Positions 22,762 through 32,503 of a DNA stretch of 64,000 nucleotides are shown in pieces. Origin of the DNA: Polytrichum commune (lineage: Eukaryota > Streptophyta > Polytrichopsida > Polytrichales > Polytrichaceae); assembly GCA_950295325.1 (NCBI GenBank), contig OX485807.1, positions 35,306,440 through 35,370,439 on the forward strand, given 5' to 3'. How positions within the stretch are numbered: position 1 is the stretch's first letter; each line of letters opens with the position of its first letter. The translations under genes and the position numbers were made by a program. The notes below the pieces were generated by a model, which was not told the DNA's origin, searched no databases, and was given only the letters and a program-made list of their open reading frames with translations.

Positions 22762-23718
22762 GTCATATAGTTTTGAATTACTTTCACTTAAGCCTTGACA
22801 TGTATCGGGAGTTGTTCAGTTAACCATGCTTGCACCCCTATGTCCTCGTGTTTGTTTAGGGTTGGGCGGTTATAGGGTTTAGGGTTTAGGGTACCACGTA
22901 CGAACTAATGAGAGTATCCCCCTTGTGTCACCAACTTAATATTGCTTGCCTTATTAACATTTGGATACACTACCCTCCCTTTCTCTCCATTATGTTTTTT
23001 TGGGTTAATAGTGTTACTTGGAACAACAATTGGTATTGTTTGAGTCATATAGTTTTGAATTACTTTCACTTAAGCCTTGACATGTATCGGGAGTTGTTCA
23101 GTTAACCATGCTTGCACCTCTACGTGCTCATGTTTGTTTAGGGTTGGGCAGTTATAGGGTTTAGGGTTTAGGGTACCACGTACGAACAAATGAGAGTATC
23201 CCCTTTGTGTCACCAACTTAATATTGCTTGCCTTATTAATATTTGGATACCCTACCAGGCACCACGGGCCTCGGCTTGGTGGTTAGGGCTCATGGCCCCC
23301 AATGAGGAGGTTGTGGGTTCTATTCCCCATGCCGGCGTGGTGCTCACCACCTTAGTCCACCCAACTATGATGGGGGGTCCTTGGACCTTGTTGTATGGGT
23401 ACCTCAAAGCCCTTTGGGGGGATACCATGTCCGGTATCTTCAAGGCACTAGTGGCTAGCTAGGAACTAGTATTGTGTGTCACTATAGTGTCCATCCTCGA
23501 AAGGGGAGAGTAGTATTGTCCCAATGTCCCCTTGTCTGGTGGGCATCGGGTCATTGGCATTACAAACGGACACTTTATTCACGCCGGCCACTTGCTAAAA
23601 AGGGACCGGAGTTCCTATCTATCTATCTATGGATACCCTACCCTCCCTTTCTTTCCATTATGTTTTTTTGGGCTAATAGCGTTACTTGGAACAACAATTG
23701 GTATTGTTTGAGTCATTA
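22762..23718. repeat. 282-bp tandem repeat, second copy split by a SINE
   Basis: Copy 1 spans 22762-23043. Copy 2 starts at 23044 and resumes after the SINE, to about 23718. Each unit contains ATGTATCGGGAGTTGTTCAG, a telomere-like GGGTTTAGGGTTTAGGG, and ACCACGTACGAAC. The copies are nearly identical, so the duplication is recent and the SINE insertion more recent still. Confidence 0.85.
23257..23629 (+). mobile_element. tRNA-derived SINE with 13-bp target duplication
   Basis: This 373-bp insert is flanked by a perfect direct repeat TGGATACCCTACC (23244-23256 and 23630-23642), and the host repeat is continuous without it. Near its start are an A-box-like TCGGCTTGGTGGTTAGGG and a B-box GGTTCTATTCC (consensus GGTTCGANTCC), so it has an internal RNA polymerase III promoter of tRNA type. 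It ends in a (CTAT)n simple-repeat tail instead of poly(A). Such elements are copied by LINE enzymes in trans. Confidence 0.9.
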
Positions 23719-24540
23719 TTGTAGATAATGTACATGAGGTACTAAAAAATGTTTTTTTCTCACGTATAATACATGAAGAAGGCTAGTATTAGTTTTTTTG
23801 AAGTAAATGTTGATGTACTGAAGGGGGCCCTAAGGTTAAGAGAGGAAGCTGACAATATTGATTTTAATGCAACCCATAGTACCTATGACAATAGATGTGC
23901 TACTTTCATGGCCTCTAGGCGCTCAAAGTTTGTGTATTTATTAATACAATTATGTATAGGTGTGTATAGGTGGGTAAATTAAACGGGTTGGATGGTAGGG
24001 TGGTGGTCAATGCAATTACAATATTAAATGCAAGATGAGAGGAGATAACATGATATTGTAGTGAATATCATTACATTGTATGCAAAACAATAAAATAGTT
24101 GCTAGTTTAATTTTGAATTACATGTATTTTTATACTCCATGTACTATTGTTGTTGTTGTGGTTGATTTTTTACACGATTCTATAATTTTTTGCCTACTAA
24201 TTCTACAATGAACTCTTAATATTAGGTACTTCAATATTATAAACCACCCCTCAACAATGTTCAATGCTCATATATTATTAGCCAATTTGCTTTGTTGTCC
24301 ACCATAAATACATAGATGCCTTTTGCTTTGTCATTATGTGGACTCATGGTCTATGCATGTTGTCCACCATGAATACACATTCCATTGTAAGGTTGGCACA
24401 CGGAATGTAGTAATGTTAGGCTTCTATTTATAGGACATAGTTGGTGGCTAGTATCCTATGTTGGAAAACGGATCCAAGGGAAAATGATCAGTAGTTAAGG
24501 GGACATCCCCCCACCAAGGGACTCTTTTGGCATCTCAAAT
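23719..24540. other. AT-rich spacer, no gene recognised
   Basis: A 69-codon frame at 23773-23982 has no recognisable domain. No repeat structure is seen. Confidence 0.35.
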
Positions 24541-24735
24541 GTGGGTTGTGCTCCTTGGACCCTTGTAGTGTGTTGGATGTTTATTTTGTGCAGGTACAAA
24601 TCCTATTGCAATGGACCTATTATACCCTAAACAATAAACCCTAAGCCCTAAACCCATTAGGGTAGACAATTTTTATGTGGGTTGCACTCTCTGGATCCTT
24701 GTAGTGTGCTGGATTTTTATTTCTGGCAGGTATCG
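24541..24735. repeat. Direct repeat, ~57-bp units 136 bp apart
   Basis: GTGGGTTG..CTC..TGGA and CCTTGTAGTGTG(T/C)TGGAT, ending in TT.TG.CAGGTA, occur at 24541-24597 and 24677-24731. The repeat directly precedes the palindrome array and may belong to the same element. Confidence 0.65.
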
Positions 24736-24778
24736 TTCATGGTGCAAGGGTCCTATTATGACGCCGCAAATAACGGAA

Positions 24779-25633
24779 GTTTACGGACACGCGTCCATAA
24801 CCTTAAACCTCTTGGTTCATTGAATATTTATTGCTTTGAGCATTGTAGTTGACCTAGTACTCATGTACATTGAGGTTTACGGACACGCGTCCGTAAACCT
24901 GTATACCTTTGGTGCCATAGTTCGGTATGGCACCTGAACTGACATCATGACCACGTGCCATGTAGACTATGGCAACGAGACTGTATTGTCATGAAAGTTT
25001 ACGGACGCACGTCTGTAAACCTTAAACCTCTTGGCACATTGAACCTCTATTGCCTTGAGCATTATATTTGTGCTAGTAATGAGGTCCAGAGAGGTTTACG
25101 GACGCGCGTCCATAAACCTGCAAACCTTTAGTGCCATAGTTTTGACCATGTGCCATGTAGAGTATTACACTAAGACTGTACGGTCATGGAGGTATAAGAT
25201 CCCTAAACCCTAAACTTACATCACCCTATGTGTCATAGTAGAATATTTTGACATTGATAAAACACAGTAGAAAGCGCGTATGTTAACCTCTTCAAATTCA
25301 TTAGTCGTCAGGCTTGGGTATACATGTCCATGGCGTCTGGACCTCTTGGTTCCCTAAACCTCTACGTGGCTTGGACAACACTGACTTTTGACATACAAAT
25401 GTCTACGTACGCGCGTCTGTAAACCTATGTTGTATACTTTGCGAAAACGTTTGTGCATGATACTAACCTCTCTGAGCACAAAAAGATTTACGGATGCGCG
25501 TCCATAAACCTATGATGTTTTTGTTGTCTGGACCTTTCCGCCGACTATGAACAGATAAAGGTATCCGTATGCGCGTGTGCTTGCACTGATAATGTTGTTA
25601 CATGGAGGTATACGGACGCACGTTTGTATACCA
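24779..25633. repeat. Array of eight 28-bp palindromes (TTTACGGAC..GTCCGTAAA)
   Basis: The best unit (24873-24900) is AGGTTTACGGAC, 4 bases, GTCCGTAAACCT: perfect 12-bp inverted arms around a CG-rich centre. Others lie at 24779-24801, 24995-25022, 25092-25119, 25399-25426, 25484-25511, 25559-25586 (weak) and 25606-25633. Centres are 97, 122, 97, about 307, 85, 75 and 47 bp apart. The first four form two tandem ~218-bp units that also share spacer text (CCTTTGGTGCCATAGTT, GTGCCATGTAGA). The array ends 80 bp upstream of the DUF7869-like gene. Iterated palindromes next to a transposase are typical of subterminal transposase-binding sites; that function is inferred. Confidence 0.85.
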
Positions 25634-25711
25634 ATGTGTCTTTGTTTCCAAGCTATGAAATCCACTATTGTTCACATTGTGTTTCATTGACAATAAACGT
25701 TAGGACTATCT

Positions 25712-28467
25712 ATGGCATTTATTGAATGGGATATTTTGACATACTTTTCATTTGGATCACTTGTAGTGGCCATGGATTCCAACGTCGGTGATAGTGCGTT
25801 CGAGTTCTCTTTGGAAGCGTCAAGCTATGCTAGCGAGTTTGAAGTTGTCGTGGAACATGAAACTACAATTGGTGTCGCCAATGCCGAGGATGAATTCCTA
25901 CCACCATGTGAGGGTTATTCGCGGGAACAGTGGGTTGATCTTGATGTTGTCCTAGTCAATGAATGTGGCATCCCCGTGGCCGATGGTGTTTGTAGGAACT
26001 CAAATCCTACGGATTGTATTGATACAAATTCCCTTGGGAAGGAAGATGTTGGGGTATGCATTTTGAATTCCTTACATCTACTGGAAGTGCCTCCTGGTTG
26101 GAGATTCTCTCTTCGTCGATGGCCGTTGCGAAGTGTTCTTCACGATGGTGTCAGCTTGTGGAATCATTCCCGCCGTTTTGAGGAAATGCAAGAGGCTTTG
26201 TTCGCCACAATGCGTCCTAGAAAAGGTCGGCGTAAATATGATTCCGTTCATGTGCCTTGTGAACCCACGCAACGTCGTCAAGATCAAACATCGGGAGACA
26301 CATCTATTAGGTCCATTAGCAACAAAAGATTGTTGTGCAAAGAGGTGTTGCCAACTATTTCCCCGTGACAAAATCAAATCTTTGAGACAAGAGATGTGGC
26401 TTGCGGATTTTTGTATGCAATTTGCAAAGAAACTTGAAGTTCATCGCAACATGCACTTTGATGCCAAAGGTCGTAAGGTTGTGACCTTGGAAAATATAGA
26501 AGTTTGTTGCACGGCATGGTACATTATTCATGCAGTTTCAAAGACAACTTTTTATAGGTTCCGGAACTACTCGCTGCAAGGACGGCGTTCTTAGTTCTAT
26601 GACAACTCTGGCACAAAGAAGCCCAGAGAGGCAACACTCCAAGCGGCTGCAATACTATCAACCATCATTATATCATTAGCGGATGAGATGTCACACAAGA
26701 CACGGACTTTGCCGTCAGGGGTAAACGTTTTTCAGATGGTTTTGCCTACATGGACAAAATGGAAGAACATACTTATGGATGTTAATGAAGTTGGCGAAAA
26801 GGCTGGATGTGGGCCAATTTCGTTGTCAAAATTGAGTGTCATCAAGAATCAACAATTCGCATAATACATTACGAAGAGACCTGGGGATAAGTTTGCTAAG
26901 TGTTATGCTTGTGAGAAATATAAAGGCCTTTGAGATGCACATCCAATAGGGACCGAGTCGTATAATAGACATCAACGGAAATACATTGAGCATGTCAACA
27001 ACCAGGAGGCACACTGTCAAGACTACTACAAGAATCGGGCATTATCGATAATGAGACCGAATGAGGTTTTGACAATCATTCATGACAAAATGGACCATGC
27101 GAAGACTGTGTGCCTTTGTTATGCGCGAAAAATAAAGGCTACAGATGGATATTTCAAGCTCCCAATATCTGTCACATGTTCGTTGGTTTTCACTTTTTTT
27201 TTTGCGCACCCACATACTCATCGTTAAGAGTTATGGATGCATGTCCGTAAGTGTTTGTTCATTTTTTTGCTTGCTTGCGGAAAATTTGAATTTCCTTCAT
27301 ATGGAAGTGTTTGTGTTTTTTTTTATGGTTGGCCACACGCACGATGACATTGACGCTTCATTTGGACGTTGGAGTATGAAGTTGAACGAGGAGGATTTTT
27401 CGACAATTCCTCTTCTCATGAAATCATACATGGATTTGGATAATGTGCCAGTCATCCCGCATTTGATTGAAGAAGTGTCCAATTTCAAATCGTTTATTAA
27501 ACCATTCATTCTTAAGGGAGGTGACCGCTTAGTGGGCCATACCAAGGCTCAAGAATTCCTATTTTATATACGTGATGATGGTTTGCCGGCCATGCAATTC
27601 AAAGTTTTGTGCACTTTCCCGAATTGGGATCCAAAGGAAGGAATACTTGTCTGGCGCCAAAACGAAGATGGCAAATGTATGCTACTTGATGGGGAGCCAA
27701 AGCCTTGCACACTCAACCCCATGAGGAATGGACCAGAAGTCATTAAAGATATATCTGGATTCATCAAGTACTAGAAAGAATTGTGCGAGGAAGACATCAC
27801 AAGGCGTGTTCGGGATACCCACGAACCATTGATTGCGTATTGGGATTGCATTCGCTCAGCATTGCTAGCATCCGATGTCGATACACATTCATGTTTGATA
27901 CAAAGTCTTTGGCCATAAAGCCGAGTGACAATCGTGGAATCTAAGGTCATGTTCTTCAACAATGGGGACATCCGTGAAGAGGTCGCTGCGGACGACCATT
28001 ATGTTGGCCCTGCTCGTAATCGCCCAGCTCCATCATTTCGTGTGGCTGTTGATTGCTACGAAGGTTATATGGTCCTCATACGTCCTGGAGATGAGGAGCA
28101 CCCGAAACCGATTTGGTTGGTAAAAACATTGTCATCACCAAATTTTGTTCCAACTAGCCCAAATTTTCGTCAAATTGAGATGGAATATTACCGTCCAAGC
28201 ACCAAAGATCAAAATGTGCTCCGCACATATTTAGGGTGGGACACCAAAAAATGTTTCAAATGGACAATGGACTCAGCATACGAACCAATTTGGATAAACA
28301 CAGATACCATACTTTGTGCTTGGAAACCACGCAAAGGTTCTAAATCAGAGACAATGACCATCCCCCAAAAACACATAGATTTTGCCAAAGACAACTTGGC
28401 ACGTATTACTGCTGCAGAAAACGATGTCGAGAATGGAAATGAAGCTGAAGATAAAGATGGAGAATGA
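25712..28467 (+). pseudogene. DUF7869-like transposase-type protein (decayed)
   Basis: Pieces in changing frames encode, in order: an acidic N-terminus (25712-26130); a Cys-rich motif and helix, CCAKRCCQLFPRDKIKSLRQ (26325-26400), continuing to SKTTFYRFRNYS; KFAKCYACEKYKG; IIHDKMDHAKT (putative first catalytic Asp, about 27090); MVGHTHDDIDASFGRW (27325-27375), the family signature; and a C-terminal domain with PIWLVKTLSSPNF and EPIWINTDTILCAWKP (27925-28467). In-frame stops occur near 26592, 26860, 26930, 27772 and 27918, and there is a frameshift near 26330. About 130 bp at 27170-27300 do not fit the family, and the segment expected between the two motifs is missing. Proteins with this GHTHxDID core occur in plants and oomycetes and look like DDE-type transposase derivatives. 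I do not claim a named superfamily. Confidence 0.75.
27227..27254. repeat. Internal degenerate copy of the 28-bp palindrome
   Basis: TTATGGATGCATGTCCGTAA (27231-27250) matches the array consensus at most positions. It lies in the non-conforming 27170-27300 segment of the DUF7869-like gene. Confidence 0.5.
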
Positions 28468-28605
28468 TATTGACATAGGTAGGGACCAAAGTTATTTGAA
28501 ATGTGTCTTCGTTTTTCATGAAATATATGACATTGGGGTCAAATACTATATTAGACACATTCTCTAGAAATTTTATAGATTACAATTATATTGCATGATT
28601 GTATT

Positions 28606-28826
28606 GATTTACGGATGTGGAATCCAACTTCTCATGCGGTATCAAATGTTTTTTATATGTTTGTTTTTACGGATGTGGAATCCAAACTATATAATATTGC
28701 ATATGCTAATTTGCAAATTCTTATTAACACTATCAAATTATTTTATGTATTGTTGCGTTTGGGATGTGCCGTTCAATTCAACCTCAATTGGCTAAGACCT
28801 TTATGTTTGGGATACGCATCCAAGAG
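28606..28826. repeat. Degenerate 3' copies of the palindrome
   Basis: ATTTACGGATGTGGAATCCAA (28606-28627) and a near-identical site at 28663-28687 keep the left arm TTTACGGAT; GTTTGGGATACGCATCCAAG (28804-28826) is more diverged. They lie 140-360 bp after the coding region, so the gene is flanked on both sides. Confidence 0.5.
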
Positions 28827-28829
28827 TCT

Positions 28830-29650
28830 ATAGATATAAAATTAGATGGCTATTTATCGATTCGTTAATTTTGTTCAATACTAAACCAAAAATACAAAAT
28901 AATTGTGAATTTGTGTCATTGAAATATTGTGTTTGGCATAGTTTTGATTATCATCTAGATAATGACTATATTTAGAAACATATATATTCATCACATGTGG
29001 ATTTTTAAAACATTATGTTGCCATGGTTCCCCATGTTCCCTACGTTCACAATATTCGCATCCGAAACTATGGGTCCAATTTATTTTGAGACATTCCAAAG
29101 TCTCCGATTAACCAATATAGTGTTATCCATACCCATCCACACAGGGGCTTGTTCCAGGCGACAATCTTCTTTTGTTTTGAATGTGGATCTTGAAGTTTGA
29201 AATCCATTCTTAATGCACAAATAAGAGCGTCATTTTGATCCCACCAAAAATCCTAGATCGCTCGCAATGTACCACACCAATGATTGCTAAGATCAAAGAT
29301 ATAGTCTTCATTTAATGACTTCTAAAATTTTCAAACAATGAGCTTGTTTCATACTCCCAACATTGTATGGATTTTCCATAATGTAAGCAATATTGCATGT
29401 ATTTCCTTGTAGTGAGTATGCTTCCATTGAATTTGTCAATGACTAGTGGCCTCGCTCTCAATTGATGCCATCGTACGCTCGGATATACTCTCAAAACACT
29501 CAAACTAGCCTTTCTTGGCCTATAATCAACCCAACCCAAACCAAAAGATAATCTCTTACACTCAAAATATACGTTTGCACCTCAATGTAGTGGAAACATG
29601 CCCACATGCTCTCAAATGAGCCTCTTGGTCTCTAAAATGTTAGATGTTTT
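28830..29650. other. AT-rich spacer, no gene recognised
   Basis: Short frames only, none recognisable. No terminal repeat matching the region before 24541 was found, so the ends of the DUF7869-like element stay undefined. Confidence 0.35.
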
Positions 29651-29653
29651 ACA

Positions 29654-29840
29654 CCTCAAGTTAGATCTTGTACATGTTAAAGAGGTCTCAAGACACTCAA
29701 ATCACTCAAATAAGATCTCATTCACTTCAAATGTATCAAGTTGGATCTTCTACACCTTAAGAGAAGTCTTAAGACACTCAAATGTGCACAAACAAGATAT
29801 CTTTCATCTCAAATGTGCCTTACATCTCAAATGTTATGGG
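29654..29840. repeat. ~84-bp tandem repeat, two units
   Basis: TCAAGTT.GATCTT.TACA, AAGACACTCAAAT and AAGAT.TC.TTCA.TTCAAATG occur in the same order from 29657 and from 29739. Confidence 0.5.
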
Positions 29841-30325
29841 AAGATGTAAGTTTGTCTTCCTATTTCAAGTCCTTTTTGCATTAAGACAAGTTTCTCTCTA
29901 AGTACATGATGAGATGTTGTAAATATCTATATATAGCAGTGTCCAACCTCCTCACGTTAGGAGTTCCTACCCACATGCCAAGATCGATATGGGCCCACCC
30001 AACCCATGCCAACGCGGCACTGGGGTGTCATTGGATGGGGCTTGGTGAACCAACGGCCAAGATAACCCCTGCCTGCGACCACACATGCCCCATTCACAAC
30101 ATCTCAGTGATGTTGCCAAGCGCAACTGCAATCTAGGTTATGGGAGCACCCCAATTGCATCGAGAGTGGATATGGAGGGCAGACAACTCCAAGGAGTTTA
30201 ATTCAAGGCCGGGCAAGCCGCACACTTGTCAAGGAGTTTGTCAGGGTAGAGGGTGGTTTTTGGTGCGGTCGGGTCCACAAAAGAGGTCGACAACTCTTTC
30301 AACTTAATTGTTAGCTTATAAGCTA

Positions 30326-30695
30326 AACGTAGATGGGTCTTAAATGGTTGCATTTTCCAACTAGCCTACTTCTCCTAGGATATGAAACATGTGATTAGCA
30401 TGAGATGGTTGGCAAATCTAAATTGAGGGTGTTCCGAATCTCCACACGATTTATGGAGCTTGTATGAATATCTTATTGATAATTAAAGTTAAGATTCTTG
30501 TGCTCAAAATGTGACCATTTAATTCTTTTTATTGTTGGGTCTAGAACGGTTATTATAATTTGAACAGGTGGTCCAATCTCTATAAAACACATGTCTTTTT
30601 TGATGTAAGTTCTTTGGAGCCACACTAAACCACATACCACTCAAATATAGGTGTCCAAATTGTTACTATGTTGGAATAAGGCACGTCTACCTTAA
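30326..30695 (-). mobile_element. MITE family M copy
   Basis: Left AACGTAGATGGGTCTTAAAT and right (minus strand) TTAAGGTAGACGTGCCTTAT form the inverted termini. The interior has TAGCCTACTTCTCCTAGGAT, a segment ending GGTCCAATCTC and ATATAGGTGTCCAAATTG in family order. About 370 bp. Confidence 0.65.
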
Positions 30696-31139
30696 CCCCT
30701 AACTTCCAAAGTCTATGAAAGGGTTGTTTTGAGTGCAATTTACTTAATGTGGGATGTTGAATTTTCATGGACAAAATTTGAGGTTAAGAGAGGATTTATC
30801 TATAGGATCTTGAAACAATTGATGCGAGTACAAATGTCAATTTTACATGAAAATCAAAAAATATTTCACTTTCATCAAAATGAACATCATCAATGTTCAT
30901 GCAAAGTTTGCATTGGAGTGACAATCATTGATTGGAGTCTACACCCTCACATGAACTCCCAACACAACAAAATCATGACCATGTCCCACTTTGATTTTTT
31001 TTACACGTCCTAATCATTCTAACCAGCGTTTTTATATCTGGCTATACAGATGTTTTTTGCTACACTAGTTAGGGCCATGCTATGTTTACACATGGTTTAT
31101 TTTGAAAATGCCCGTTGGGTTAGCCTCAAACCGGGTCGG
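30696..31139. other. AT-rich spacer, no gene recognised
   Basis: A 94-codon plus-strand frame (30729-31013) has no recognisable domain. Composition changes sharply to GC-rich at about 31120. Confidence 0.35.
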
Positions 31140-32503
31140 GCGGCATGCATTGTAGCCAACCCGGCCCCGTTACCACGGTGTTAGAGGCCACCCCCCGGCT
31201 CAATCACGGCCGCCCGTATCGCCGTCGATCTAACGGCCGAGGGATAGGGGGCCCAAACCCTAACCCTCACTCCAACCCCTCGCCTCTTCCGTCATCTCCT
31301 CCCTTTGCTGCCTTCGCCACCCCAAGCCCGTTGTGTGCTTCTCCATCGCCGCTCTGCTCCTCTCCTGCCGCTCTGAAGCCACATGTGCTCTTGCTCTTGC
31401 TCCGCTCTCGCTCCCGGCACCTGCTCCGTTCCTTGCACCTGCTCCGCTCCTGAGTCCTTGTAGATGCCGCTCCCGCTCCCTGCACGTGCTCCGCTCTGTG
31501 CACCTGCACCCGACTGGCAACTGCACCTGGTTCCTTCCCCGCGCCGTGTTTGTTGATGTGGCCGCTCCTTGGCGCTCCATCCCCGCTCTGTGGTGCTCCA
31601 TCCCCACTGCTCCATCCTCGGTCCTTGCTGCTCCATCCTCAGTGCCTCACATGTCATCTTCACTTTGTATTTGGTAGTTGAACCCTTTAGATCTCTTGGA
31701 GTTATGGGTGTGTAGGTTGGCTGGTGATTGTGTGGCGGCGGCTGCACTTACAAAATCTACAGTTTATTGCTTGAATGAATGTTCAAATTTAAACCTCCAT
31801 GGCCATGTCGAATCCGCAAGGCAAACTCCCAACCATCACTCCATTTCAATTTTTTTTTCCTTTCCTCATTTTTTGTCTTGGACTTTGTTCCTCATTTCAA
31901 GTTCTGGCCCCTTCTCATGTGTTCTTAGGTGGAGGATGTTGCAGATTGCTTAGGGCATCGCCACCGTGGGCACCAACGGTCCGCAGCGCGGCCCGGGCCA
32001 ACAAAAAGTCCCCACCGTCCTACGGGTTTTCGAGGCAGGCCCCGGCAAGTTTAGAGCCAAGCCAAGCCAAGCCAAGCCACTTCTCCTTCTCCTTCTCCGT
32101 CTTTTTTCCCATTATTTCTGCTCATTGGGGTTTGGACAAGGGTTATGGGACATGTTCTTGTGGCCCTCTCCTTGTATTTGAGGAGGAATACCTCACATGT
32201 ATAGGCTGTAGCCATATTTTTTAGCATTCTTCCCATGGGCAACCGCCCTCTTTGTGGTCTTCGGACCTCTCACCATTTTCCAATGTTTTGGTGAGGTTTT
32301 TGTGGGTTCTCTCATTGCTGAAGTGGTGTTTCATCCTTGTTAGGACGCATCCTTTGCTAGTTTTTGGCTCCCCTTCACCGCATGTATTTGTGATTGCAAC
32401 CTTAAGTGCTTTAAATCCTTGCTGGTTGGTTTTTTAGGTGGTCTTGTTTGTAGTTTGAAGTTGTTAGGTCGTTGGGTGCCTTTTTTTTGTTATTTTCTTC
32501 GTT
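31140..32503 (+). promoter_or_regulatory. GC- and CT-rich leader upstream of hAT transposase
   Basis: 31200-31660 is CT-rich with many GCTCCGCTC-like repeats. 31955-32080 is GC-rich with GCCAAGCC repeats. 32085-32500 is T-rich. Long frames here are low-complexity artefacts of composition. Position suggests the promoter and 5' UTR, perhaps with introns, of the downstream transposase gene; no core promoter element is certain. Confidence 0.3.

Noticed and set aside
24779-25633. CRISPR-like array of regularly spaced repeats
   Set aside because: Repeats are palindromic and diverged, spacing varies from 47 to about 307 bp, spacers are themselves duplicated, and the genome is a plant's.
31145-32224. 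Several frames of 90-151 codons on both strands
   Set aside because: Low-complexity CT/GC-rich DNA opens all frames; no domain is visible.
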